Of a stretch of 64,000 bases of DNA, positions 25,339 through 35,024 are shown in pieces. Origin of the DNA: Desulfurococcales archaeon (lineage in GTDB: Archaea; Thermoproteota; Thermoprotei_A; Sulfolobales; NBVN01); NCBI GenBank assembly GCA_026986255.1, contig JALSOX010000025.1, forward strand, positions 1 through 64,000, in the 5' to 3' direction. The notes beneath the pieces are model-generated. The model saw only the letters and a list, made by a program, of their open reading frames with translations. It did no database searches and was not told where the DNA came from. The translations under genes and the position numbers were made by a program. Each line of letters opens with the position of its first letter. The stretch's first letter is position 1.

Positions 25339-25983
25339 ATGCCGCTCACGAAGGAAGTGCTGGCTGACGCCATAAGGAAAGCGATAGAGTTAGGTAAAGG
25401 TAGGAACTTCAAACAGTCTGTCGAACTCCAGGTAGTGTTTAAGGGAGTCGATCCCAAGGATCCGGAGGTAAAGTTCAGAGATAACGTAGTCCTGCCAAAG
25501 GGCACGGGTAAGACACCGAAGATCCTAGTCATCGCTACCGGAGACATGCTACTTAAGGCTAAGGAGGCTGGCGTAGATGCATTAAGCGGTGACGAGGTTA
25601 AGTCTATGAGTAAGAGGGAGCTGAAGAAGTTAGGACGAAAGTATGATTGGGTGTTAGTACGCGCTGACCTGATGGCTCAGATGGGTAGGATAATAGGTCC
25701 AGTGCTGGGTCCCAGAGGAAAAGCCCCGATCCCCGTACCGATAAGCGCAGACATAAGCATCTTCATTAGGAGATATACTAATAGCGTAAGGCTGAGGAAC
25801 AAAGAGCAGGCATGGGTGGGCTGTAAAATAGGTACCGAGGACATGTCTCCTGAAGACCTGGCTGAAAACGCGATGGCGGTGATAGAACATATAAAGACAA
25901 AGTTTAAGAGACCCTTCGAGACCTCAACCCGCATTTACGTTAAAACAACTATGGGGCCGCCAGTGGAGGTGTTCATGCAATGA
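25339..25983 (+). CDS. rpl1: Ribosomal protein uL1
   Basis: Mobile L1-stalk protein and, in many archaea, the autogenous repressor of its operon. The ATG at 25339 (MPLTKEVLADAIRKAIELG) is preferred over the in-frame GTG at 25330. Signatures are GPVLGPRGKAPIPVP (about residues 116-130) and the C-terminal KTTMGPPVEV. It overlaps rpl10 by 4 bases. Confidence 0.95.
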   Translation: MPLTKEVLADAIRKAIELGKGRNFKQSVELQVVFKGVDPKDPEVKFRDNVVLPKGTGKTPKILVIATGDMLLKAKEAGVDALSGDEVKSMSKRELKKLGRKYDWVLVRADLMAQMGRIIGPVLGPRGKAPIPVPISADISIFIRRYTNSVRLRNKEQAWVGCKIGTEDMSPEDLAENAMAVIEHIKTKFKRPFETSTRIYVKTTMGPPVEVFMQ

Positions 25984-27050
25984 AAGGGAAGACCAAGGCC
26001 CAGCTACTTAAGGTGCTACGGAAACTAGAGGAGTCTAAGAAGGTTACTAAGGAGAAGGTAAGGCCAGCAATTCTGAGGAAGCAGCAGATAGTTCAAGAAA
26101 TACGCGACTTACTTCGCAGGTATAGGTGCGTAGCAATAATAAGCCTAGACGGTGTCCCAACGCCTCAGTATAAGAAGATAAAGCGGGAGCTATCTAAGTA
26201 CGGATTTATCAAGGTATACAAGAACAGCATATTCCTTAGAGCAGCGCGCGAGGAGGGGATACCGAACGTTGATGAACTTAAGAAATACCTCATCGGTACT
26301 AATGCCTTCATGTTCACGAACCTGAATCCGTATGAGCTTGCACTACTGCTGGACAAGTTAGCAGCGCCCAAGTACGCTAAGCCAGGAGACATAGCGAGCG
26401 ACGACATATACGTACCTGAAGGATCCACCGGAATACCGCCTGGACCAATGCTTTCAGTGTTCGGCAAACTCCGAATAAGGACGCAGGTAAGGGAAGGCGT
26501 TATCTGGATAGCTAAAGAAACTAAGGTAGCGTCGGCAGGAGATGAGATATCACCCGAGCTCGCGTCATTGCTTAGGAAACTCGATATCAAACCAGTAGTT
26601 GTCAAGCTAAAGCCCAGGGTAGTGTGGGAAGAGGGAAGTGTAATACCTGCGGAGCAACTCAAGGTGGATGTGGACGCCTTTAGAGATGACTTACTGCGTG
26701 CTGTAAGTATAGTGAGGGAAGTCGCGGTAGAAGCTGCGTTACCGTTACCTGATATACTACCGGAGATCATAGCTAGGGCTTACCGCCGTGCCGCTCTCTT
26801 AGCTGGAGAGGCTGGCTTCATAACGCCTGAGACTGCGGTTGAAGTGATCAGGAGAGCGATGGCTAAGGCTTTAGCCCTCGCAACGCAGTTACAGCAGAAA
26901 GCACCTGACCTTGGCATTGAGGTTAGCGCACAGGTAGCACCTGCCGCGCCAGTAGCTACTGGCACACCAGCTGAGGAGAAGGAGGAGGAAGAAGAGAAGG
27001 AGGTCAGCGAAGAAGAGATTGCTGAAGGCATATCATCACTATTCGGCTAA
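25980..27050 (+). CDS. rpl10: Ribosomal protein uL10 (P0)
   Basis: Stalk protein that carries the P1 dimers and recruits GTPase factors. The 356-residue product has an rRNA-binding domain (RKQQIVQEIRDLLRRYRCVAII ... GFIKVYKNSIFLRAAREEGI), a middle domain and a helical spine for P1 dimers (about 235-310). An Ala/Pro hinge (APAAPVATGTP) leads to the acidic factor-binding tail ending EEEIAEGISSLFG. Unusually, no rpl12 (P1) gene follows; the next gene, alaS, begins 171 bases later. Confidence 0.96.
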   Translation: MKGKTKAQLLKVLRKLEESKKVTKEKVRPAILRKQQIVQEIRDLLRRYRCVAIISLDGVPTPQYKKIKRELSKYGFIKVYKNSIFLRAAREEGIPNVDELKKYLIGTNAFMFTNLNPYELALLLDKLAAPKYAKPGDIASDDIYVPEGSTGIPPGPMLSVFGKLRIRTQVREGVIWIAKETKVASAGDEISPELASLLRKLDIKPVVVKLKPRVVWEEGSVIPAEQLKVDVDAFRDDLLRAVSIVREVAVEAALPLPDILPEIIARAYRRAALLAGEAGFITPETAVEVIRRAMAKALALATQLQQKAPDLGIEVSAQVAPAAPVATGTPAEEKEEEEEKEVSEEEIAEGISSLFG

Positions 27051-27221
27051 CAAGGAATTAAGGCCCATTCAACCTCTTCAATATTAAACTTACCTCTCAT
27101 TTGCTTCATTTACTTTGTATTCTCTCGAAACGGTTCTAGGGTTTTCAAGTCCGCATCCCGCGTTGCGGTACCTAATCATTATTAAGTCTTAGCCAAGGTA
27201 TTTCCAGAGCGGGGAGGGATC

Positions 27222-29987
27222 GTGAAGGTAGATCCATCTATTTATAGAGTTAAGATGTTCCGTGAACGTGGGTATACCAGACAGAAATGCCCGATCTGCG
27301 GAGAATTTTTCTGGTCTCTCAACGAGAGGCCTAACTGTGGGGATGCGCCCTGCAGCGACTACTACTTCTTTGACCTCAAGATAAGATCCCCACCCTTGAG
27401 TGTTGAGGAAGCCAGGCAGAAGTTCCTAAGGTTCTTTGAGAGAAATGGTCATGAGGTAATAGAGCCGTATCCCGTCGTTGCTAGGTGGAGGGACGACCTG
27501 TACCTCACGATTGCCTCCATAGTCGTGTTTCAGCCGCACGTGACGTCCGGCATAGTCCCTCCACCAGCCAACCCCTTAGTGATAGCGCAGCCGTGCATAA
27601 GGCTAGAGGACTTAGATAGTGTGGGCTTCACTTTTGGCAGACACTTAACGAGCTTTATAATGGGAGGTCATCACGCCTTCAACTACGAGAACAAGAAGGT
27701 ATATTTCTCGGACGAAACTGTGGAGCTTGCTCGGGAGTTCTTCACAAAGGAGATAGGTATCCCGGAAAACGAGTTAGTATTTAAGGAATCATGGTGGGAA
27801 GGCGGAGGAAACGCTGGTCCATCATTCGAAGTGGCGGTGGGTGGGCTGGAACTAGCAACCTTAGTGTTTATGATGTACGAGGAACATGATGGGTCATACC
27901 GCGAGATGCCGATAAAGGTCGTAGATACTGGGTACGGAATAGAGAGAATAGCGTGGTTCACGCAACGCGCCCCCACAGCCTTCCACGCCATATATGGCGA
28001 CCTCGTGCATAAGTACCATAAGGTGCTAAACGTGCGGGAGCCCCCTGAGAGGGTGCTTTATAGCGCAATAAAATACGTGGGTAGGCTCAACCCTAAGGAT
28101 CCAGAGAAGTACACTATCTTGAAACGTAATGTCGCTAAGGAATTAAGCCTAGGTGAGGAGGAGATAGGGAAATACCTCGACAAGGAGATAATGGTTCTGG
28201 CGTTGCTTGACCATGTCAGGACAGCCGCATTAATGCTCTCAGACGGGATAGTCCCGTCAAACACGGGTGAAGGCTACCTGGCAAGGCTAGTACTCAGGAG
28301 AATATTCAGGATATTAACACTGCTTAACATGCTGAAGGGTGACACCATCAGCGAACTCTTCCAGTTACAATCAACGTACTGGAAACGAACATTTCCGCAG
28401 ATCTCTGAAAGAATGGATTACATCCATGACGTAACCAGGTACGAATTAAGGAAATTCATGGACACTGTAAAGAAAGCACCGCAACTCGTCCACAAGTACT
28501 TGAAGAAAGGCGGCACCGGTTTAAGCACTGATGAGTTAGTGAGGTTATACGATAGTCACGGCATCCCACCTGACCTCGTGGTGGAGATAGCGTCCCGCTT
28601 AGGCGTGAATGTTAAGGTACCGCCCAACTTCTACGCCATAGTTGCGGCAAAGCACGGAAAAGCACCCATAAAGAAGGGCAAGGTCAGTAAGCTACCGCCA
28701 GAAATTGTTGAGAAGGTCAAGTCATTGAACCCCACGGAGCTACTGTTCCATAAAGATCCTTACCTAAGGGAGTTTCACGGGCAAGTACTGTTTGCTAGGG
28801 ACAGGTACGTAGTGTTGGATAGGACAGCGTTTTACCCTGAGGGCGGTGGTCAAGCCCCAGATACGGGCTACCTAGAGATAGAGGATGTTGGCAAGTTCCG
28901 CGTGGTTAATACCCAGAAGGTAGGTAGTGTGGTTGTCCACATACTCGAGAGACCCGTACCCTCAGATGTGAGGGGACTGAAAGTTCGTGGCGTAATAGAC
29001 TGGCACCGCAGATTCACGTTAATGAGGCACCACACAGCAACGCACATCATCCTAGGTACGTGCCGTAGGGTACTCGGAGAACACGTGTGGCAGGCAGGTG
29101 CAGAGAAAAGCTTGGATAGGGCTAGGCTAGACATAACTCACTACAAGCTCTTGAGTGAGGAGGAGATCCGTAAGATAGAGGACCTAGCTAATGAGATCAT
29201 TAATGAAGGACTACGGGTTAAGACAGCGTACATGGATAAGTACGAGGCCGAAGCTAGGTATGGGTTCAGACTATATGAGGGTGGGGTTGTTCTCGAACCA
29301 ACCATAAGGGTCGTCGAGATCGAGGGTTTGGACGCCGAAGCATGCTTCGGAACCCACGTAATGAACACGCGGGAGGTAGGCGCGATAAAGATTGTTAATG
29401 TCGATAGAATAGCTGATGGTGTCGTCAGGTTGGAGTACGTAGCCGGAACCAACATTGCTACCTACGCCAGGAGGTTAGAAAGTAAGATTGCAGAGGTCTC
29501 ACGAATCCTGGGAGGGGACGCTCTGCAAAAGGCTAAAGCCGTAGTTGAGGATCTAGGCAGGCTACGTAACCTCCTAACTAAGTATAGGAAGGAGTACCTA
29601 GAGTACATGCGTGAAAAAGTATTACGTAGTTCTGAGGAAATTAACGGTATAAGGTTCTCCGTTATTAAGCTAGAAATAGGAGATAAGGAAATCACCAGCG
29701 AACTATTACTGAGGGTAAGCAAGGAAGAAAAGAACTTCATAGCCTTCGTCTTAGAACCTATAGAGAGCGGTACACGTATCGAGTGCGCGGCAGGAGAACA
29801 CGTAGCAAGGAGGGCACCAGTTAACATGTTACTGCGGGCAATCATCAGGGAACTTGGTGGGAGGGGAGGCGGTAAACCAACACATGCTTCGGGGTTCATA
29901 CCTAAGCCAGCGACTAAGGAACTGCTAGAAAACATACGTGATGCTCTACGAAGACAGTTAACAGCGTTAACAGGTAAGACAACATGA
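27222..29987 (+). CDS. alaS: Alanyl-tRNA synthetase
   Basis: Charges tRNA-Ala. The archaeal-type 921-residue enzyme starts with GTG and has a zinc-binding N terminus (CPICGEFFWS, C-x-D-x-PCSDYYFFD). The class II core has PCIRLEDLD (motif 2, about residue 125) and GYGIERIAWF (motif 3, about residue 235). The editing domain carries HHTATHIILG (about 605) and CFGTHV (about 708). A C-terminal oligomerisation domain with GGRGGGKPTHASG follows. The 4-base overlap with the next gene suggests co-translation. Confidence 0.96.
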   Translation: MKVDPSIYRVKMFRERGYTRQKCPICGEFFWSLNERPNCGDAPCSDYYFFDLKIRSPPLSVEEARQKFLRFFERNGHEVIEPYPVVARWRDDLYLTIASIVVFQPHVTSGIVPPPANPLVIAQPCIRLEDLDSVGFTFGRHLTSFIMGGHHAFNYENKKVYFSDETVELAREFFTKEIGIPENELVFKESWWEGGGNAGPSFEVAVGGLELATLVFMMYEEHDGSYREMPIKVVDTGYGIERIAWFTQRAPTAFHAIYGDLVHKYHKVLNVREPPERVLYSAIKYVGRLNPKDPEKYTILKRNVAKELSLGEEEIGKYLDKEIMVLALLDHVRTAALMLSDGIVPSNTGEGYLARLVLRRIFRILTLLNMLKGDTISELFQLQSTYWKRTFPQISERMDYIHDVTRYELRKFMDTVKKAPQLVHKYLKKGGTGLSTDELVRLYDSHGIPPDLVVEIASRLGVNVKVPPNFYAIVAAKHGKAPIKKGKVSKLPPEIVEKVKSLNPTELLFHKDPYLREFHGQVLFARDRYVVLDRTAFYPEGGGQAPDTGYLEIEDVGKFRVVNTQKVGSVVVHILERPVPSDVRGLKVRGVIDWHRRFTLMRHHTATHIILGTCRRVLGEHVWQAGAEKSLDRARLDITHYKLLSEEEIRKIEDLANEIINEGLRVKTAYMDKYEAEARYGFRLYEGGVVLEPTIRVVEIEGLDAEACFGTHVMNTREVGAIKIVNVDRIADGVVRLEYVAGTNIATYARRLESKIAEVSRILGGDALQKAKAVVEDLGRLRNLLTKYRKEYLEYMREKVLRSSEEINGIRFSVIKLEIGDKEITSELLLRVSKEEKNFIAFVLEPIESGTRIECAAGEHVARRAPVNMLLRAIIRELGGRGGGKPTHASGFIPKPATKELLENIRDALRRQLTALTGKTT

Positions 29988-30676
29988 CAAAAAATCCCGA
30001 AGAATACCTGCGTCGAGAGCTACTTGATGCGCTAATCGATTACAAATACCTGCTTAACCGAGGGTACAAGTCGAGAGGCGCGTTAAATCTAGTCACGTCG
30101 AGGTACTTGTTGTCTAAGGAAGAGAGGATGTTACTTTATCGATGCATACACAGTGATAATGATGTTACCCTTATTCGAGAAAAGATCGTTAGCGAGATTC
30201 GAGGACGTCACTTAATCATTGACGGGTATAACGTGTTACTGACAGTGGCTGCAGCCATTGAGGGGCTACCACTTTACCTATGCGATGACGGCATAGTGAG
30301 GGATTTAAGAAGCATGAAGATCAGGGACTTCTCAACCCCATCAATTATGAATGCCATTAAACTCATTAAGGACGCGACAGACGAGCTGAGACCCAACAAC
30401 GTTACTTTATTCCTAGACAAGTCCGTTAGCATGAGTGCAGAGCATTCCAAGGTGATACATGCGCTGTCCCCTCAATGGGAAGTCATCTTAGCGTCGAAAG
30501 CGGATACTGAGGTTATAGCTTCTAGGGGGGTTGTCGCTAGCAGTGACTATGTCATACTCATGGAAGCCAATGAGATATATGACCTAGCGGGCTTCGTAGT
30601 CCTTAGGAAATTCCCAGACCAAATAGTAAATCTGCTGGGATACCTTAAGCGAAACCTAAATAACCCAAGGAACTAA
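29984..30676 (+). CDS. Conserved archaeal protein, DUF434-like with a PIN-like C-terminal half
   Basis: 230 residues. The N-terminal part (about 5-65: RRELLDALIDYKYLLNRGYKSRGALNLVTSRYLLSKEER) looks like DUF434. The C-terminal part starts HLIIDGYNVLLTVAAAIEGLPLYLCDDGIVRDL (about 72-104) and continues NVTLFLDKSVSMSAEHSK, then ADTEVIASRGVVASSDYVILM. The spaced Asp residues (DGYN, DD, FLDK, AD, SSD) resemble a PIN-type RNase metal site. The gene overlaps alaS by 4 bases and ends just before tRNA-Arg, so an RNA-related role is plausible but unproven. Confidence 0.7.
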   Translation: MTKNPEEYLRRELLDALIDYKYLLNRGYKSRGALNLVTSRYLLSKEERMLLYRCIHSDNDVTLIREKIVSEIRGRHLIIDGYNVLLTVAAAIEGLPLYLCDDGIVRDLRSMKIRDFSTPSIMNAIKLIKDATDELRPNNVTLFLDKSVSMSAEHSKVIHALSPQWEVILASKADTEVIASRGVVASSDYVILMEANEIYDLAGFVVLRKFPDQIVNLLGYLKRNLNNPRN

Positions 30677-30691
30677 AACACCAATTGGCGA

Positions 30692-30766
30692 GGGCCCGTA
30701 GCCTAGCCAGGATAGGGCGCCGGCCTTCTAAGCCGGTGATCCGGGGTTCAAATCCCCGCGGGCCCG
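30692..30766 (+). tRNA. tRNA-Arg (anticodon TCT)
   Basis: Acceptor GGGCCCG/CGGGCCC; D arm GCCT/GGGC; anticodon stem CCGGC/GCCGG with loop CTTCTAA; T arm CGGGG-TTCAAAT-CCCCG; discriminator G; CCA encoded to 30769. No intron. Confidence 0.95.
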
Positions 30767-30881
30767 CCACACACGACACGCGGGTTCTTAAGGCTACGGG
30801 TACATTATAGGGCCTTACTCTGGTGCGAGGCATAGTTTAATTGGTGGAGGAACTTCGACCGCTTTTAAGTTCTTAATATTA

Positions 30882-32534
30882 CTAAGTGGTGGGGTATATT
30901 GGCTGTAGTGCTTGAGTCATCACCGAACTCAGCGGCTTCATCATTACATTCACTAAGATGTTTGATGCGTAGGCACTTATACCACCTAGGAGCAAAAGTA
31001 GGCCCATATAATACATCACTGTGTGACGGAGCCCTCCATTCGTCATTGTTAGTGCACAGGAGTTTATCACAGTTAATGCTACTGCCGTACTTAAGCTGAG
31101 TAACATTATTATAGGCTGTGGAATTGCGTAGAACGGTATCAGTGTTTGAATGCTTGATAGCGCCCTAGCGAATATTGACATCAAGCTCGTTATGAAAGTT
31201 ATGAGTAGTATGTTCGTTACGTGTAGCGCGTAAACAGAGGTCTCGAATGTTTTATGAACTTGGAATCTACGTCTCCTTATCCTGTTTATCATTAGGGAAA
31301 GGTCAGAAAGTATTAGACCTACCTTATAGGTGTTGCCTCCGAACTTCAGTGTGTCACTTATTATCTCTGATGACCTTCTGACAAGCTCGGACGCGCTACT
31401 CTTGGCGAATTCCTTTATAGCTACGCTAAAGCTAATGTTATTGGCTAGGAGCGTATGTAACCTTCTCACAGCTGACGCTATGCGCCCGAAAACCACGCTT
31501 GTGAGGGGCTCAATGGCTTTTAAGGGAGACGGTATTATTGAGAGGTTATTACCATACATACGGACGAAGACGGGGAAGTCCTCATCAACTAGGCGTACGT
31601 GATTCTCTATTTTCCTAATCAGGTAGCCCGGCGCGAGTAGGAGTAGACCAACTACCGCTATCAAGAGGTATGCGTCAATGTTTATAACGTAAAACAGATA
31701 CATTATGAATATCCAGAGGCTAGCGGCAACGCCAGCGAGTACAGCCATGAACGGCACCTCAAGCACCTTCCTGCGGGCCTTCCCCGTAATCACGAGGAAG
31801 TCCTTAGGTAGACCTATGCGAAGCGTGATTAGCACAGCAACCAAGGCTATGAATGACCCTATGAAGGACACGTAAATAATCGTCAGGTCACCACCGAAGA
31901 TTATGGATAACACAAGTAGGTTGGAGATAACGAATATCACTGAAGTCATAACGGCTGTGTATACTCCTAGAAGTACGCGTACGGAGTCCATAACTCTGGA
32001 GTATATGTACTCAAACGTGTTCATAGAGTTCCTTAACTCGACCTCCATGAATCTCTCGATGTCCTCACCGACCATAACCGCGGCGGCGTATCTTTCCATG
32101 AAATCCTTAAGGTACTTAACACCCTCAGCATCCTTACTAACTATCATCATTGCGCGCGGGAAGTCGTAGCCGTACTCCTTAACTAGGAGGTAAACGCGTT
32201 TGAAGAACTTAGCGTACTTGCCATAAATGTTCTCCTTAGACACTGAGCCAACAACGTTCACGTTAGACGTCTTACTTGATGCTACTGAAAGCATGTGCGC
32301 CAGCATGAATATGAAGTCTATATCTGGTTCGTACCTCTCCTTCTTTATGCCCATTAGTTGAGGCATGTAGAAAATAATGAATAACGCGAAGGAAACAGTG
32401 CCTAGGATCACGTAGTTCGTTGGGTACGGTATCTTAACGTACATTACAGCATAATACACGGCGTAGGCAATAAAGGATATCACTAAGGATCTTAGCACTA
32501 TATCCTTAGGCTTAGGTAACTTCACGTTCTTCAT
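30882..32534 (-). CDS. flaJ: Archaellum membrane platform protein FlaJ/ArlJ
   Basis: Polytopic membrane platform (T2SSF family) on which the FlaI motor works. It has 550 residues. Clusters of hydrophobic segments lie at residues 12-55, 190-250, 265-310 and the last 130. Two cytoplasmic T2SSF regions hold charged helices, and the second contains SFSVAIKEFAKSSASELVRRSSEIIS (about 365-390). It overlaps flaI by 4 bases and is the last gene of the operon. Confidence 0.92.
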   Translation of the reverse strand: MKNVKLPKPKDIVLRSLVISFIAYAVYYAVMYVKIPYPTNYVILGTVSFALFIIFYMPQLMGIKKERYEPDIDFIFMLAHMLSVASSKTSNVNVVGSVSKENIYGKYAKFFKRVYLLVKEYGYDFPRAMMIVSKDAEGVKYLKDFMERYAAAVMVGEDIERFMEVELRNSMNTFEYIYSRVMDSVRVLLGVYTAVMTSVIFVISNLLVLSIIFGGDLTIIYVSFIGSFIALVAVLITLRIGLPKDFLVITGKARRKVLEVPFMAVLAGVAASLWIFIMYLFYVINIDAYLLIAVVGLLLLAPGYLIRKIENHVRLVDEDFPVFVRMYGNNLSIIPSPLKAIEPLTSVVFGRIASAVRRLHTLLANNISFSVAIKEFAKSSASELVRRSSEIISDTLKFGGNTYKVGLILSDLSLMINRIRRRRFQVHKTFETSVYALHVTNILLITFITSLMSIFARALSSIQTLIPFYAIPQPIIMLLSLSTAVALTVINSCALTMTNGGLRHTVMYYMGLLLLLGGISAYASNILVNVMMKPLSSVMTQALQPIYPTT

Positions 32535-34291
32535 AGCAGGGCCCCTGCCCTCAACCTCTTTAGGGCCTCCTCGACACCCAATTCATCAGCCTTCACAACA
32601 GCTTTCCACACGTCCCAGTAGTTGAATACCTTACGCCTAACCATTTCCTCTAGGAACATCCTCCTCAGCTCAAGCTCATCATATATCTCCTTTATCCTGC
32701 TCCTAGGTATGCCTTTCATTACAGCTATTTTCTCCTCAAGCAGGTAGCTTGCTCCCCTACCGCTGAATATGAACCTGTCGGTTGACGGGTCCCAGACGAA
32801 GACCGGTACGGCTAGGATGCTGTCGGTTGAGGGGTCATAACCTATTAGCTCGTAGAGCTTAATCATTCTCCTTGCAAGGAACCCTTGCTTCGTGTACACG
32901 GCGCTTTGGAACCAAGCGAAGTTCAAGGAATCCATGTTAGTTTTCGGCACGTTTATTGGGTGGTTAGTGAGCCTCTGGACAAGCCTGTCTATATCGGCGG
33001 CGTGGAACGTGGAGAGTACGGGGTGGCCTGTTTGCATTGCTTGGAACGCTATGTTACCCTCAGCTCCACGTATCTCGCCGACTATGATGTAGTTAGGTCG
33101 TTGCCTGAGGGCGGCCTTGAGTAGGTCGAACATCGTGACGCTGCTTTCTGGCTTGCCAGTATCTCTGGTTAGTTCCCTCGTCCAGTTGGGGTGCGGCACT
33201 ATGACCTCAGCAGTGTCCTCGATAGACACTATCTTAGCGCTCGGTCTTATGAACACGAGCATGGCCGTTAGTGAGGTTGTCTTACCGCTGGCAGTTTCAC
33301 CACATATGAAGCCACTCATGCCCTCCCTCAGTAGGATCCACATGTATGCAGCAACCCTAGCGTCGAAGGTGCCCCAGTTTATGAGTTGAGTTACGCTTAG
33401 CGGGGTCTTCGAGACCTTACGGATCGTGAAGTTAGAGCCTCTTAGGCTAACGTCAGTCCCGTACACTATGTTTATACGTGAGCCGTCAGGTAATGTCGCG
33501 TCCACTATGGGTCTAGCGTTTGAGAGTGGCTTACCGATCTTCTCAGCTAGTGCTATTAAGTACGCATTGAGCTCATCATGACTTTTAAACCCTACATTAC
33601 TCTCCATAGGTCCAAACACCTTATGTATTATGAAGATGTTGCCTAATCCGCTGCATGAGATGTCCTCTATGTACGGGTCACGTATGAAGGGCTCGAGCAG
33701 TCCTACACTTATCTTATCCCTGACTATGTGATATATCACGGCATTAAGTAACTCCTCGGGCTTCACGTACTTGACCGTCTCCTTACCTCCGTTGCCACTG
33801 TTGCCTCCACGCCTCCTGAACGCTAACCTCCTCCTGCCTCCGTTAGGGCCTCCTAAGCTAGTGAAGGATGATTTAACTAGCTCAAGCAGCATGCAGGCTT
33901 TCTCCTGCGGCGACTTCGGTACGTAGCCTTCAGGTATTTTAGCCGCAATTAACTCTTCAGCCTCACGCAATATCTCCTCAGGAGGTCTAGGCGGCTCTAT
34001 AACTATGTACCTAGCATATCCTCCCTCAGTTCGTTCACTAAGCGCGTGAATGAATATCCCGCCACCGACCGGGTAGATCACGTTGAATTGCTTCCTGAAC
34101 TTATACTCGCTAGGCACCTTATCAACGAAGTCAGGCTCTCCGTACTTTTCCCTAACCTGCGCTATGTACTCCTTCAAGTACCACGGTTCTTCCTCCTCAT
34201 GGTAAGGTAGTTTGCACTCTGCGCTAAACTTAACTTCCTCAACTCTCTTCCTTTTGAGTCGTAGTTTCGGAACAGGCACCTTCAGTGCCAT
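32531..34291 (-). CDS. flaI: Archaellum motor ATPase FlaI/ArlI
   Basis: Hexameric ATPase that drives archaellum assembly and rotation. The ATG at 34291, after GGAGGTGAGGC, gives 586 residues. Walker A GETASGKTT is at 331-339, an Asp box IVSIEDTAEV at about 352, Walker B-region RQRPNYIIVGEIRGAEG and the His box HPVLSTFHAAD follow. Between the N-terminal domain and the core is a Gly/Arg/Asn-rich low-complexity linker (about residues 143-169). It overlaps flaJ. Confidence 0.95.
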   Translation of the reverse strand: MALKVPVPKLRLKRKRVEEVKFSAECKLPYHEEEEPWYLKEYIAQVREKYGEPDFVDKVPSEYKFRKQFNVIYPVGGGIFIHALSERTEGGYARYIVIEPPRPPEEILREAEELIAAKIPEGYVPKSPQEKACMLLELVKSSFTSLGGPNGGRRRLAFRRRGGNSGNGGKETVKYVKPEELLNAVIYHIVRDKISVGLLEPFIRDPYIEDISCSGLGNIFIIHKVFGPMESNVGFKSHDELNAYLIALAEKIGKPLSNARPIVDATLPDGSRINIVYGTDVSLRGSNFTIRKVSKTPLSVTQLINWGTFDARVAAYMWILLREGMSGFICGETASGKTTSLTAMLVFIRPSAKIVSIEDTAEVIVPHPNWTRELTRDTGKPESSVTMFDLLKAALRQRPNYIIVGEIRGAEGNIAFQAMQTGHPVLSTFHAADIDRLVQRLTNHPINVPKTNMDSLNFAWFQSAVYTKQGFLARRMIKLYELIGYDPSTDSILAVPVFVWDPSTDRFIFSGRGASYLLEEKIAVMKGIPRSRIKEIYDELELRRMFLEEMVRRKVFNYWDVWKAVVKADELGVEEALKRLRAGALL

Positions 34292-34304
34292 ACGCCTCAC
34301 CTCC

Positions 34305-35024
34305 TTACGCCTTAGCCGCCTTAATCGGGACTATCTTAATACCCATTGCGGGGTCAACATCGAAGGTAATTGAGGTCTCAGCTCCAGGGGGCATCCCCCT
34401 CATCTTAACTATGCTCATAACCTTCAGTATCCTGCCACCTATGGCTTCATTCCTAACCTTGATGTACCCGTCACACATCCCGCGTATTTTAGATGCTAGT
34501 GTATGTTCCACCGCGTTAGGATGCATTGTCAGTATCATGGACTTCCCTACGCTCGTGAGGAGTCTCAATCTCTTCATGAAATTCAGCACGGTGCTTGTGT
34601 TCGCGTATGTCAGTAGCTGCGTTAATGAATCTATGAGGGCTACATCAAAGCGTTCCCCGTTCTTCTCTAGGTATTCGGCCAGCGTAGGTAGTATCAAGCG
34701 TCCTAACTGGCGTCTCCACTCAAACCTCTTAAGATGAAGCGTGAGTATGCGTAGTTGCCCGAACATGTAGAACTTGTCGACATCAACTAACTGTATTTCC
34801 TTCATGCTCCTAATCAGCTCCCTCGGCGTAACCTCAGTAGCTACCACTAACCCCCTAAGCCCTCTCTTAAGCGCTCCATAAAGGAACTGCTGCCCTAAGG
34901 CACTCTTACCGGATCCGTGATCCCCTTCAATAAGCATTAAGTTCGGGTGCGGGAACCCTCCCCCTAGCCTTATGTCGAGCTCCTCATTTCCCGTGGAAAT
35001 TATGACGCGCCTCACCCCTATCAC
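34305..35024 (-). CDS. flaH: Archaellum protein FlaH/ArlH (RecA-like)
   Basis: KaiC/RecA-fold ATP-binding protein that docks on FlaI. It has 239 residues with Walker A GDHGSGKSA at 34-42 and a Walker B-like FDVALIDSLTQLL near residue 125. It lacks a clear catalytic Glu after Walker A, in line with the family's ATP-sensing role. It overlaps flaF by 4 bases. Confidence 0.93.
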   Translation of the reverse strand: MIGVRRVIISTGNEELDIRLGGGFPHPNLMLIEGDHGSGKSALGQQFLYGALKRGLRGLVVATEVTPRELIRSMKEIQLVDVDKFYMFGQLRILTLHLKRFEWRRQLGRLILPTLAEYLEKNGERFDVALIDSLTQLLTYANTSTVLNFMKRLRLLTSVGKSMILTMHPNAVEHTLASKIRGMCDGYIKVRNEAIGGRILKVMSIVKMRGMPPGAETSITFDVDPAMGIKIVPIKAAKA

